64,000 bases of DNA. It comes from JAQBZY01 sp038117205. GTDB lineage: Bacteria; Pseudomonadota; Alphaproteobacteria; Rhodospirillales; Casp-alpha2. Shown here one piece after another: positions 52,005 to 63,640 of this stretch. Position numbers and translations under genes: made by a program. The stretch spans positions 16,525 to 80,524 of the forward strand of contig JAYOFL010000008.1 of assembly GCA_038117205.1 (NCBI GenBank), in the 5' to 3' direction. Under the pieces are notes generated by a model. The model saw only the letters and a list, made by a program, of their open reading frames with translations. It was not told where the DNA came from and searched no databases. Every line of letters starts with the position of its first letter. The stretch's first letter is position 1.

Positions 52005-52820
52005 ATGCGTTTTCGTCTCGGGTTTCTCGTTCTCGGAATTCTCGGATCGTTTTTGCTGTCGCCGCCGGACGCGCGGGCACAACGGCTGGTCGATCTCGAA
52101 CTGGTGATCGCCGTCGACACGTCGGGCAGCATCGACGACGACGAGGCGGCGTTGCAGCGCCAGGGATACGTCAAGGCGTTCCGGCACCCGGCCATTCTCG
52201 ACGCCATCACGCGCGGCCGGCACGGCGCCATCGCCGTCACCTACATGGAATGGGCCGGCGATCATCACCAGCAGGTACTGGTGCCGTGGTGCGTCATCGA
52301 CAGCGCGGCAACGGCCAACGACTTCGCCGACGCGCTCGCCTTCGAGCCCCTCATGATCAGCGTCTGGACGTCGATCAGCGGCGCCATCCGGGGTGGCATC
52401 CAGGCGTTCCAGAAGAGCCCCTACAACGCGCGCCGGCGCGTCATCGACATTTCCGGCGACGGCGCCAACAACGACGGCGAGATGGTGACGATGGCCCGCG
52501 ACCGGGCGGTCGCCGCCGGCTATGTGATCAACGGCCTGCCCATCGTCAACGACAAGCCGAGCCGTTACGGCCGGCGCCAGATCGCCGATCTCGATCTCTA
52601 CTACACGGATTGCGTGGTCGGTGGGCCGGGCGCCTTCATCATCGTCGCCAACGGCTTCGAGGACTATGCCCGCGCCGTGCAGCGGAAGCTGATCCTGGAG
52701 ATCGCCGGCCTGCATCCGGATCATGCGCCGGAAGGACCGGGCAAGATCATCCCCGCCGCCGACGGGCGGCCGTCCTGCACCATCGGCGAACTGCTGCGTC
52801 AGCATTGGGACGATCTCTGA
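52005..52820 (+). CDS. DUF1194 family secreted VWA protein
   Basis: A 271-residue secreted protein with a signal peptide (FRLGFLVLGILGSFLLSPPDARA) and a VWA domain whose MIDAS starts with AVDTSGSID near residue 40; a later ISGDGANNDG is also present. DUF1194 proteins are common in alphaproteobacteria with no known role. ATG 52005 is chosen because the signal peptide starts there and AAAGGG is nearby; ATG 51984 would add seven residues. Confidence 0.85.
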   Translation: MRFRLGFLVLGILGSFLLSPPDARAQRLVDLELVIAVDTSGSIDDDEAALQRQGYVKAFRHPAILDAITRGRHGAIAVTYMEWAGDHHQQVLVPWCVIDSAATANDFADALAFEPLMISVWTSISGAIRGGIQAFQKSPYNARRRVIDISGDGANNDGEMVTMARDRAVAAGYVINGLPIVNDKPSRYGRRQIADLDLYYTDCVVGGPGAFIIVANGFEDYARAVQRKLILEIAGLHPDHAPEGPGKIIPAADGRPSCTIGELLRQHWDDL

Positions 52821-52826
52821 GGCCGG

Positions 52827-53461
52827 TCACGCCTGCCGTTCGAAGATATCGACGAGGACGGCGCGGAAATTCTTCCCGGAAAGCGTGAGCGCCATTGGCG
52901 CGTCCGGACCCTGTTCGACGACGAGTGTCGCGCGCGTCGGCAGCGCCATCGCCTCGCGGTCGACGGTGACGGCCGCCTCACCCTCCAGGATGAAGACGAG
53001 CCGTGTCGAAGCGCCCTTGGCGTCCATGGCTGGGAATTCCCGTTCAGTCGCGGCGTCGCCGGCTTCGATCACCTGAAACTTCGATGCGGCGTGCCGGCGC
53101 GTCACTTGCAGGTTAAAGGCCCGCACGGGCCCGTCGATCAGTTCGCAGTGCGTCTTCCAACCGCCGTCGAACGACAGGAAGCGGAAGTTTTCATCGAGAC
53201 GCTCGCCGCCGTTGCCGCCGAAGTCGAAGACGACGCCGTTCCCCTCGAACAGCATGAAATGGCGGTCGATGCCCGGATAGTTGGAGAACGGTCCCGACCG
53301 GTCGATGTCGGCGTCGCTCAACCGCCACAGGAAGTCCTCGTCCGGCCCGCGTCTTGAAGCCGGTACGGCCGTCTTGACAAATTCCGTCGCCATGCCGCCG
53401 CCGTTCAGCCACGGCATGCGCACGTAGTCGCGTTCCGTCAGTACTCGAACGGTCACGGACG

Positions 53462-53465
<4 letters not shown>
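52827..53465 (-). CDS. HutD family protein
   Basis: A 212-residue protein of the HutD/Ves cupin-like family: YVRMPWLNGGGMATEF at the N-terminus, then DFLWRLSDADIDRSGPFSNY and PGIDRHFMLFEGNG. HutD genes are usually in histidine-utilisation clusters, but no hut genes are here. Its start overlaps the gcvP stop by four bases, so it is coupled to the glycine cleavage operon. Confidence 0.88.
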
Positions 53466-56349
<2,884 letters not shown>

Positions 56350-56353
<4 letters not shown>

Positions 56354-56727
56354 TCCTCGATCTCCTTCAGATACGCCTTGTATTCGGCGGCGGTCATCAT
56401 CTCGTCGAGTTCGGCCGGGTCGGAGAGCTTGAGCTTGAACAGCCAGCCGTCGCCCTCGGCGTTGTCGTTGACGGTGGTCGGTGCGTCGGCCAGGTCCTCG
56501 TTGACGGCGACGACTTCGCCGCCACAGGGCGCGTAGACCTCGCTCGCCGCCTTGACGGATTCGACCACGCAGGCCTCGTCGCCCTGATCGAGCATGGCGC
56601 CCACTTCCGGCAGTTCGACGTAGACCAACTCGCCCAACTGCTCCTGCGCGTGATCGGTGATGCCGACGGTGCCGGTGTCGCCGTCGACGGCGACCCACTC
56701 GTGATCCTTGGTGTGCTTGACGGTCAT
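56350..56727 (-). CDS. gcvH: Glycine cleavage system H protein
   Basis: A 125-residue lipoyl carrier. The lipoylated lysine is in VESVKAASEVYAP near residue 60. The N-terminal KHTKDHEWVAVDGDTGTVGI and the C-terminal EYKAYLKEIEE match the family. It lies between gcvT and gcvP and is coupled to gcvP. Confidence 0.97.
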
Positions 56728-56766
56728 GATGTTGCTCTCCCTCTGCGGCTTCGCCGCGGTTTCCGG

Positions 56767-57885
56767 TCAGATACGATGATAGCGGTGCGGCTGGAACGGC
56801 AGCTTGACGACGCTCGCCGGGACGGCCTTGCCGCGGACAATCAGGTTCAGCTTGGTGCCGGGCTCGGCAAACGCCGACTGGACGTAGCCCATGGCGACCG
56901 GGCCATGCACGCTCGGGCCGAATCCGCCCGACGTCACGGTACCGATGGGCGCGCCGTCGGCACTTTGGATTTCCGTGCCGCCGCGGGCCGGCGCCCGGCC
57001 CTCCGGCAGGATGCCGACGCGTTTCCTGGACGGCCCTTCCGCCAGTTCCTTCTGGATACGCGCCGCGCCCGGAAAGCCGCCTTCCTCGCGCCGGCGCTTC
57101 GAGATGGTCCACCTGAGGTCCGCCTCGATCGGCGAGGTGTCCTCGTCGAGATCGTTGCCGTAGAGGCAGAGCCCGGCTTCCAGACGAAGTGTGTCGCGGG
57201 CACCCAGGCCGATCGGCATGACTTCCAGCTCGTCGTAGATCAGTTCGGCGATCTCCATCGCCGAGTTGGTCGGCACGGAAATCTCGAAGCCGTCCTCGCC
57301 GGTGTAGCCGGAGCGGGTGACGTGGCAGACGATGTCGTTGATGTGCAGGTTGGCGCCGTGCATGAACATCGGGTGCTGCGACGCCGGCACGTAGCGCGCC
57401 ATGACGTGCGCCGCCTCCGGCCCCTGGATGGCGAGCAGCGCCCGGTCCTCGATGATTTCGAGTTCGCCGTCCTTGCCGACGGCGTCGGCGATCAGCGGAA
57501 AGTCGATGTGCTTGCGCGACGCGTTGACGACCAGGAACAACTTGCTCCCGTGCGCGGTGACGATCAGGTCGTCGACGATGCCGCCCCGGTCGTTGGTGAT
57601 CATCGTATAGCGTCCCTGTCCGGCGGCGAGGGACTTGATGTCCCCCGGCACCAGCCGTTCCAGCGCCGCCGCCGCGCCGGCGCCGTGCAACCACGCCTGG
57701 CCCATGTGCGAGACGTCGAACAGGCCCGCCTTGGCGCGGGTGTGGTTATGCTCGTCCATGATACCGGCGGCGTATTGCACCGGCATTTCATAGCCGGCGA
57801 ACGGCACCATCTTGGCTTTGTGCTTACGGTGGAATTCGGCGAGCGGTACGGCCTTGAGCGGCCCTTGCGGTTCGGCGTCCGTCAT
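56767..57885 (-). CDS. gcvT: Aminomethyltransferase, glycine cleavage T protein
   Basis: A 372-residue enzyme that moves the methylene group from GcvH to tetrahydrofolate, releasing ammonia. Folate-domain segments such as MVPFAGYEMPVQY and the conserved TRSGYTGEDGFEI and LEAGLCLYGNDLDED are present, with a C-terminal barrel domain ending in PFQPHRYHRI. GGAGG upstream supports ATG 57885. First gene after the glycine riboswitch. Confidence 0.97.
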   Translation of the reverse strand: MTDAEPQGPLKAVPLAEFHRKHKAKMVPFAGYEMPVQYAAGIMDEHNHTRAKAGLFDVSHMGQAWLHGAGAAAALERLVPGDIKSLAAGQGRYTMITNDRGGIVDDLIVTAHGSKLFLVVNASRKHIDFPLIADAVGKDGELEIIEDRALLAIQGPEAAHVMARYVPASQHPMFMHGANLHINDIVCHVTRSGYTGEDGFEISVPTNSAMEIAELIYDELEVMPIGLGARDTLRLEAGLCLYGNDLDEDTSPIEADLRWTISKRRREEGGFPGAARIQKELAEGPSRKRVGILPEGRAPARGGTEIQSADGAPIGTVTSGGFGPSVHGPVAMGYVQSAFAEPGTKLNLIVRGKAVPASVVKLPFQPHRYHRI

Positions 57886-57951
57886 TCGGTCCTCCGACAA
57901 ACGTTGGTCGCTCCGAGCGCCACGCGGGCCTCACGCCCGGGTGTCTCGAAA

Positions 57952-58141
57952 CGCCCCCTCTGTCTTCGGAACCTGAAAGATTCACCCATGAACGGCGGGT
58001 TTACATCTTCGGTGGGACGGGGTCGCCGTCCGCTTTCCAGAGCCTCATGCCGCTGCGGTCCTGTGGCCTGAGAGGTTCCGGGGCGGTTGCTCCTTCGGCG
58101 CCGGCGCTTCGCTTCTTGTTTTTGAAGCCGGCCTCTCCCAC
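57952..58141 (-). promoter_or_regulatory. Tandem glycine riboswitch upstream of gcvT
   Basis: Two glycine aptamers in series read on the reverse strand. The first opens with GTGGGAGAGGC (58141 to 58131), then GGAGCAACCGCCCC, the GGAACCTCTCAGG block (58079 to 58067), and GCTCTGGAAAGCGG. The second has CACCGAAGATGTAAACC and CTTTCAGGTTCCGAAGACAGAGGGGGC (57979 to 57953). It precedes gcvT by about 66 bases. Together with the guanidine riboswitch this makes two metabolite riboswitches in one window. 58142-58213 shows no gene. Confidence 0.93.
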
Positions 58142-58213
58142 AGCGGTATTACGAGAATGTCCACTGACCCGGAAACAATGGCACCGGGCGTGCGGGCGGT
58201 CAACCGTGCCGGC

Positions 58214-58795
58214 TCAGCGCAACCCGTCGGCGATGAGCTTGCGGTTGTAGGCGAGTTGGTCGTGCGTCAGCTCGATGCCGACGTAGATTCGGTAGTAGCG
58301 CTCGCGCCGCTGCGGCGTGATCGGCACCTCGATTCGCGTGATCGGCGCGACGGCGACCAGTCGCGTCTTGTTGCCCAGGAACGACACGTCGAAGGAGGCG
58401 CCGTGCCGGAACAGGATGTTCTTGTCCGGGTCGGTGATCGAGATGAAGTAGGGAAGCGTCGTCTTCAGATCGGTGTCGGCGGCGCCGCGCTCGACGCCGA
58501 ATACCGGCCGGACGATCAATTCCAGGATGCCGGAATTGGTCTCCTTCTTGACGTCGCTGATGCAGGCCAGATCGACGGTGCCGATCTTGGCCTTGTCCTC
58601 GATGTCGACGATGTCGCGGCCCGGGCCGGGCCGGAAGGCGGTGCGGCTCGCCGCGTCCTCGACGATGAAGTAGTCCGGGCAGTTCAGGATGATGGGTTCG
58701 GAAAACAACGGCACGCTCTCGCACGCCGAAAGCGTCAGCATCGCGCCCAACGCCGACAGCGTCAGGACTTTTCGGACGATGACCGGTTTCGCCAT
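58214..58795 (-). CDS. Hypothetical lipoprotein
   Basis: A 193-residue predicted lipoprotein: signal ALGAMLTLSAC with lipidation at the cysteine near residue 25. The mature part has repeated strand-forming segments such as IGTVDLACISDVKKETN and FISITDPDKNILFRHG, and ends HDQLAYNRKLIADGLR. Family not recognised. A periplasmic envelope role is likely. Confidence 0.78.
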   Translation of the reverse strand: MAKPVIVRKVLTLSALGAMLTLSACESVPLFSEPIILNCPDYFIVEDAASRTAFRPGPGRDIVDIEDKAKIGTVDLACISDVKKETNSGILELIVRPVFGVERGAADTDLKTTLPYFISITDPDKNILFRHGASFDVSFLGNKTRLVAVAPITRIEVPITPQRRERYYRIYVGIELTHDQLAYNRKLIADGLR

Positions 58796-58865
58796 GGTTT
58801 CCTCCCGGTTGGCGCGTGCCGTTGGACTCTAGTGGTTCACCTTGATCGGGACAAGCGGGGCGGCG

Positions 58866-60647
58866 TCAGTCGTTCGAGCCGCCGCGGCCGCGGCCGGGGT
58901 CGACGAGCTGGATGAGCGTCGCCGCCAGCTTCGCCAGGGTTCTGGCCCGGCTCCAACTGTTGTCGATCTCGCGGGCGATGGCGAGGCCGTGTCCGAAGGA
59001 CCGCCAGGCGGCGTCGTTCTCTCCTTCCATGGCATGACCTTCGGCGATCTCGGCGTACATCCAGACCCGGCTCAATTGCCCGATGATCCCGTTCGTCGCC
59101 TTTTCCGCCAAGGCCTCCGTGGCGGTGTAGCCGTCGTCGCCGACGGCGCGCTGCCTTGCGGCGATCAGCCACAGCGTGTGCGCCTTCAAGCGCTGGTCCT
59201 CGATCCGGCCGACCGCCTCGATGGCCTTGGCGAAGGACCGCTTGCGGGCTTCCGGCGAGATCGGATTGGGCGGCGGTGCCGACACGATCCGCGCCATGGC
59301 GAGCGCGATGCGGCTGATGGCGAAGGCGCGGGCATAGGGGCGGTCGATGCGGTCGATGGCGGCGAGCGCCACTTCGATGGTGGCGTCGGCGTCCTCGTAG
59401 CGCCCGGCCTCGGCGTGCGTAACGGCGATGCGGCCGAGGGCGACGGCGCGGTAACGGACATTCTCGATGGTCTCCGCCGTCGCCAGGGCGGCGGCCGCGT
59501 CGCCGGCGCGGGCATGCGCCTCCGCCGCCGACATCAGGACCGGGATCCGGTCGGACGGGCTGGAAACCGCGTCCAGCATGGCCAGCGCGCGTTTCGTTTC
59601 CTCGATGCTGGCGAGCGCCGAGGCGACATGGCGGAGACCGACGCTCTTGGTCGCGTCCTGCGGCAGATCGCGCGCCGCCAACTCGGCCAGCGACAGCTCC
59701 TGCTCGGCCAGCGCCTTGTCGCCGGCGCGGGCGTAGATGACGGCGGCGCGGGTACGGTAGGCGACCCGCTTCAAGGGATCGTCGACGGCGCCGATGTCCG
59801 CCAGCAGCCGCTCGACCGTGGCGATGGCGTCCTTGGCGTCGCCGCGCCGGATCTGGATTTCCGCGATGGCGGCGATGGCGTCGGATTTCTTCTCCGCGTC
59901 GGGGATGATGGTGGCCGCCTGCAGCGCCTCGGCCGGCTGGCCGGCGGCGGCCTGCGCTTCGGCGATATCGCGGAGCGCCACCATGATCAGGCGCGGGTCG
60001 CGGACCTTGGCCGCCGTCTCCATCGCCGCCGAGCCGAGACCGGCGCGGGCCTGCGCGATCAGGATTTCACCGTATGCCCAGTCGCGCATTTCGGCGCGCG
60101 GGATCGACTTGGCGCTTTCCACCGCCTCGGCGAGCAGGCAGAGCGCCGTCGGCTTGTCGAAGCAGGCGGACGGATCGCGGGTGGGGTCGGCGAAGTCGAC
60201 CGGCTTGTCGCTCTTGACCAGATCGCGGGTCGCCGGATGGCTCAGCAGCTTGTTGCGGGCGTCCTTGATGCTTTCGGCGCGGGCGATGTCGAGCTGGCGC
60301 AGCAACTGCCGCACACCGACGGCGTATTCGAGCTGGTCGGCCAGGATTTTCGACGCCTGGCCGTTCGGCTCCAGGCCGTTGGCGCGCTGGTAGATGCGGA
60401 TCGCCGCCTCGGTCTCGCGGCCGAGCCGGCCGTCCTGCGGTCCAAGATAGAGACCGAGCCGCGTCAACGCGCCCTGGATGCGGAAGACGTTCTCGCTGTA
60501 GCGCGCCGTGCGCTCGGTCTGCTCGTCGGCTTCCGGCGCCAGCGCCGCTCTCGCCAGTCCTGCGTTCGCCACGGCACCGGCGGCGACGGCGGCGAACAGG
60601 GCCGCGCCGACGGTACGGCGGAAATTGAACCGGGTCGCTGCTTTCAT
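58866..60647 (-). CDS. Peptidoglycan-binding-domain protein with TPR-like helical repeats
   Basis: A 593-residue secreted protein. A signal peptide (FNFRRTVGAALFAAVAAGAVANA) precedes a peptidoglycan-binding PG_binding_1-type domain (residues about 53-105, FRIQGALTRLGLYLGPQDGR and ETEAAIRIYQRANGL). The remaining about 480 residues are Ala/Arg/Glu-rich helical repeats of TPR type. It probably binds the cell wall and scaffolds other proteins. Confidence 0.8.
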   Translation of the reverse strand: MKAATRFNFRRTVGAALFAAVAAGAVANAGLARAALAPEADEQTERTARYSENVFRIQGALTRLGLYLGPQDGRLGRETEAAIRIYQRANGLEPNGQASKILADQLEYAVGVRQLLRQLDIARAESIKDARNKLLSHPATRDLVKSDKPVDFADPTRDPSACFDKPTALCLLAEAVESAKSIPRAEMRDWAYGEILIAQARAGLGSAAMETAAKVRDPRLIMVALRDIAEAQAAAGQPAEALQAATIIPDAEKKSDAIAAIAEIQIRRGDAKDAIATVERLLADIGAVDDPLKRVAYRTRAAVIYARAGDKALAEQELSLAELAARDLPQDATKSVGLRHVASALASIEETKRALAMLDAVSSPSDRIPVLMSAAEAHARAGDAAAALATAETIENVRYRAVALGRIAVTHAEAGRYEDADATIEVALAAIDRIDRPYARAFAISRIALAMARIVSAPPPNPISPEARKRSFAKAIEAVGRIEDQRLKAHTLWLIAARQRAVGDDGYTATEALAEKATNGIIGQLSRVWMYAEIAEGHAMEGENDAAWRSFGHGLAIAREIDNSWSRARTLAKLAATLIQLVDPGRGRGGSND

Positions 60648-60821
60648 GGCTGTCCACGTTCGCGGGCGCGATGGCCCCGCCGCGCGTTGCGGCGGCTAAT
60701 CCGCTATTTTACCCGAATTGAGCGGAAAACACACGTGCACCGGCCGGCCCCGCGAGGCGTTGTCGGCGGCGTGATGTTCACGCGCCTTGGCCTCGGCCCC
60801 GGATGCGCCTAAAAGGCCGGG

Positions 60822-61799
60822 ATGGCGGTTTACACGGAAATCGAGGACGAGGACCTGGTGCGGTTCATGGCCGACTACGGGGTCGGCGAGGTGCTGTCCT
60901 GCAAGGGCATCGCCGAGGGCATCGAGAATTCCAACTTCGCCGTCACGACGACGGAAGGGCCGTTCATCCTGACGCTCTACGAAAAGCGCGTGCGGCGGGA
61001 AGACCTGCCGTTCTTCCTCGGTCTCATGCGGCATCTTTCGGCGGGAGGCGTCCCGTGCCCGGTGCCGGTGGCGACGCGCTCGGGCGAGACGCTGCGCGAA
61101 CTGGCCGGGCGGCCGGCGGCGCTGGTCACCTATCTCGCCGGCATGTGGCCCCGGAAGCCCAACGTCGATCAGTGCCGGGAAGTGGGCGAGGCGCTGGCCC
61201 GGATGCACCTGGCTGGGCTGACCTTCGATCTCCGCCGCGCCAACGCGCTCGGCGTCGCCGGCTGGCGGCCGCTCTTGGAAGCGACGGGACGGAAGGCGGC
61301 GGACGATCTCCGCCCCGGCCTCTACGACCGGTTGGACGCGGAACTGGACGGGTTGGAGGCCGACTGGCCGAAGGACGTGCCGGCAGGCGTCATCCACGCC
61401 GATCTCTTCCCCGACAACGTTTTCTTCCGCTCCGATCATCTCTCCGGGATCATCGACTTCTATTTCGCCTGTAACGACGCGCTCGCCTACGACCTGGCGG
61501 TCTGCCTCAACGCCTGGTGCTTCGAGCCGGACGGCAGCTTCAACGCCACCAAGGCCATGCGACTGACCGGCGGCTACACGCTGGAGCGGCCCTTGTCGCC
61601 GGCCGAGATCGCGGCGCTGCCGGTCCTGGCCCGGGGGGCGGCCATGCGTTTCCTGCTGACGCGGCTCTACGACTGGGTCAATACGCCGGCGGGCGCGTTC
61701 GTAACGCGGAAGGACCCGCTCGAATACCTCAAGAAGCTGGAATTCCACGCCGCGGCCGGCGGGCCGCAATCCTATGGACTGGCCTATGAACACGACTGA
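60822..61799 (+). CDS. thrB: Homoserine kinase, choline-kinase fold type
   Basis: A 325-residue kinase of the alphaproteobacterial ThrB type (unrelated to GHMP kinases), phosphorylating homoserine for threonine synthesis. Visible are VLSCKGIAEGIENSNFAV near the start, the catalytic loop VIHADLFPDNVFF and metal site IIDFYFACNDALAYDLAVC. It overlaps rnhA by 14 bases, the usual arrangement in this class. Confidence 0.94.
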   Translation: MAVYTEIEDEDLVRFMADYGVGEVLSCKGIAEGIENSNFAVTTTEGPFILTLYEKRVRREDLPFFLGLMRHLSAGGVPCPVPVATRSGETLRELAGRPAALVTYLAGMWPRKPNVDQCREVGEALARMHLAGLTFDLRRANALGVAGWRPLLEATGRKAADDLRPGLYDRLDAELDGLEADWPKDVPAGVIHADLFPDNVFFRSDHLSGIIDFYFACNDALAYDLAVCLNAWCFEPDGSFNATKAMRLTGGYTLERPLSPAEIAALPVLARGAAMRFLLTRLYDWVNTPAGAFVTRKDPLEYLKKLEFHAAAGGPQSYGLAYEHD

Positions 61800-62289
61800 G
61801 AAGGACGTCGTCGAAATCTTCACGGACGGCGCATGTTCCGGAAATCCCGGTCCCGGCGGCTGGGGGGCGGTGCTCCGCTGGCGCGACCACGAGAAGGAAC
61901 TGTCCGGCGCGGAGCCGGCGACGACCAACAACCGCATGGAACTGATGGCGGCGATCCGGGCCGTCGAATCGCTCAAGCGCGGTATGCCGGTCGTGATCCA
62001 TACCGACAGCACCTACGTGAAGGACGGCATCACCAAGTGGATTCACGGCTGGAAGCGGAACGGCTGGAAGACGGCGGCGAAGAAACCGGTCAAGAACGAC
62101 GATCTGTGGCGCCGGCTGGAAGGGGCGCTGTCGTCGCACGACGTCGAATGGCGTTGGATCAAGGGCCACGCCGGCCACCCGGAGAACGAGCGCGCCGACG
62201 CGCTTGCCCGCGCCGCCATCGCCGATTCCCGGGCCGATGCGCGAAGTTCCGGACCCGACGGCGAAAAAAAAATGAGGACGCGACGGTAA
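61786..62289 (+). CDS. rnhA: Ribonuclease HI
   Basis: A 167-residue RNase H that cuts RNA in RNA-DNA hybrids. The four acidic residues are visible: Asp in FTDGACSGNPGPGG, Glu in NNRMELMAA, Asp in HTDSTYVKDG, Asp in ERADALARA. The chosen ATG 61786 lies within the thrB end; the C-terminal residues overlap a terminator used by the opposite strand. Confidence 0.95.
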   Translation: MNTTEKDVVEIFTDGACSGNPGPGGWGAVLRWRDHEKELSGAEPATTNNRMELMAAIRAVESLKRGMPVVIHTDSTYVKDGITKWIHGWKRNGWKTAAKKPVKNDDLWRRLEGALSSHDVEWRWIKGHAGHPENERADALARAAIADSRADARSSGPDGEKKMRTRR

Positions 62290-62300
62290 GTCGCGTCCTC
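62264..62300 (-). terminator. Reverse-strand intrinsic terminator overlapping the rnhA 3' end
   Basis: An 11-base perfect stem GAGGACGCGAC (62274-62284) with GTCGCGTCCTC (62290-62300), loop GGTAA, is preceded by nine A residues (62264-62272). On the reverse strand this is hairpin plus T9. It lies 36 bases past the stop of the small reverse gene at 62336 and would end its transcript. On the forward strand there is no T tract. Confidence 0.85.
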
Positions 62301-62335
62301 TCAGGCTTAGCCCGTCAGGGGGGGCTAGGAGACGT

Positions 62336-62515
62336 TCAGATCAGGCCGAGGCTCCAGCGCATGCGGGCGGTTTCGCCGGCCGGCGCGGTCTCGCTCCGGA
62401 ATTCGCGGCCCTGCAAAGCGGCACCCACCGGCTCGCCCCAACGGTCGAGGGTCGGCTTCTGACCGGGGAACCAGGCGCGGATGCGGTTGCTCTTGCTGTT
62501 GCCAAACATGTTCAT
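62336..62515 (-). CDS. Small uncharacterised protein (57-59 residues)
   Basis: A reverse-strand frame that opens with MNMFGNSKSNRIRAWFPGQK and continues TLDRWGEPVGAALQGREFRS to a stop at 62336. A GAGG lies 2 bases before the first ATG (62515) and 8 bases before the second (62509); the second has better ribosome-site spacing. A strong terminator stands right downstream. No family is recognised. It fills most of 62290-62643. Confidence 0.55.
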   Translation of the reverse strand: MNMFGNSKSNRIRAWFPGQKPTLDRWGEPVGAALQGREFRSETAPAGETARMRWSLGLI

Positions 62516-62600
62516 ATCCTCATGCCAGGAATTGCGTGTCTTCGTTGAGGATGAACATAAGGCGAGATTTCTAAGGTGACAAAAGACCGTTCCTCATTGT

Positions 62601-62624
62601 ATGCATGAATAAATACTCATGCAT
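62601..62624. promoter_or_regulatory. LysR operator candidate: 8-base inverted repeat
   Basis: ATGCATGA (62601-62608) and TCATGCAT (62617-62624) form a perfect 8-base inverted repeat with an 8-base spacer, 20-43 bases before the LysR ATG. ATGCAT recurs at 62644-62649 over the start codon. The size and form fit an autoregulatory LysR site. Confidence 0.6.
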
Positions 62625-62643
62625 CATTCATGCGGAGCCTAGT

Positions 62644-63630
62644 ATGCATTTCCCGCCGATCGCGGCGCTTCGTGCCCTCGACGCCGCCGCCAGACACCTG
62701 AGCTTCACCCGGGCGGCCGAGGAATTGAACGTCACGCAGAGCGCTATCAGCCACCAGATCCGTCATATCGAGGAACTGTGGGACCTGAAACTGTTCGAGC
62801 GCCGGACGCGTGGTCTCGACCTGACACCGGCCGGCGAGGAGCTTGCGGAAATCGTCGGCCGCTTCGTCTGCGAGCTCACCGACGCGGTTCAGCAGTTGCA
62901 CGACGCGCACGGGCATACGGCGATCCGCGTCGAGGTGCTGCCGTCGTTGGCGGTCAAGTGGCTGGTGCCGCGCATGCAGAATTTCCGCGATCTGCATCCC
63001 GACATCGACGTCTGGATGTCGACCCGGCACGACGGCAAGACGATGCTGGACCGGGGCGACTTCGATGCCGTAATCGAACTCAGCGACGGTCACTATCCGG
63101 GCTACAGCGCCTGGAAGCTGATGAGCGACTACGTGTTCCCGGTGGCGCGGCCGCGCTTCCTGGAACAGCACGGCGTGCCGGCGACGCCGGCCGATCTCTG
63201 CAAGCTGCCCCTGCTGCTCCGGCATTCCGGCAGCATCCTGTCGCCCGGCTGGGATTATTGGTTCGACTACGTCGGCGTGCCGAAGGACGTCTATCAGCCG
63301 GCGCTCCGGGACGGCACCCGCTATCCGGACAGCGCCATGGCGATCCAGGCGGCGTTCGACGGCCAGGGCGTCGCGCTGGCGCGTAGCGCGCACGTTTGGG
63401 AGGACTTGCAGACCGGACGCCTGATCCGGCTCTTCGACATCGTCTGCTCGTCCGACGTGTCGGTCTATCTGGTCTGCCGCAAGGACCGCGCCGACCGGCC
63501 GGCGGTGGTGGCGTTCCGCGAATGGCTCTCGGACGAGGCGCGGAGCGCGCAGGCGGAGTGGGACGCGTCGGAAGGGCTCACGAACGAAACCGCCGCCGGC
63601 AAGCCGGCGGCGGGTCGCAAGGCGTCTTGA
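62644..63630 (+). CDS. LysR family transcriptional regulator, GcvA-like
   Basis: A 328-residue LysR regulator. The N-terminal winged helix is complete (ALDAAARHLSFTRAAEELNV and SAISHQIRHIEE), with a ligand-binding domain following (DVWMSTRHDGKTMLDRGDFD). It resembles the GcvA type (MHFPPIAALRALDAAARHLSF at the start), which in enteric bacteria controls glycine cleavage; the gcv operon is about 5 kb away in this window, so a link is possible but unproved. Confidence 0.92.
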   Translation: MHFPPIAALRALDAAARHLSFTRAAEELNVTQSAISHQIRHIEELWDLKLFERRTRGLDLTPAGEELAEIVGRFVCELTDAVQQLHDAHGHTAIRVEVLPSLAVKWLVPRMQNFRDLHPDIDVWMSTRHDGKTMLDRGDFDAVIELSDGHYPGYSAWKLMSDYVFPVARPRFLEQHGVPATPADLCKLPLLLRHSGSILSPGWDYWFDYVGVPKDVYQPALRDGTRYPDSAMAIQAAFDGQGVALARSAHVWEDLQTGRLIRLFDIVCSSDVSVYLVCRKDRADRPAVVAFREWLSDEARSAQAEWDASEGLTNETAAGKPAAGRKAS

Positions 63631-63640
63631 ACGCGTAGGC

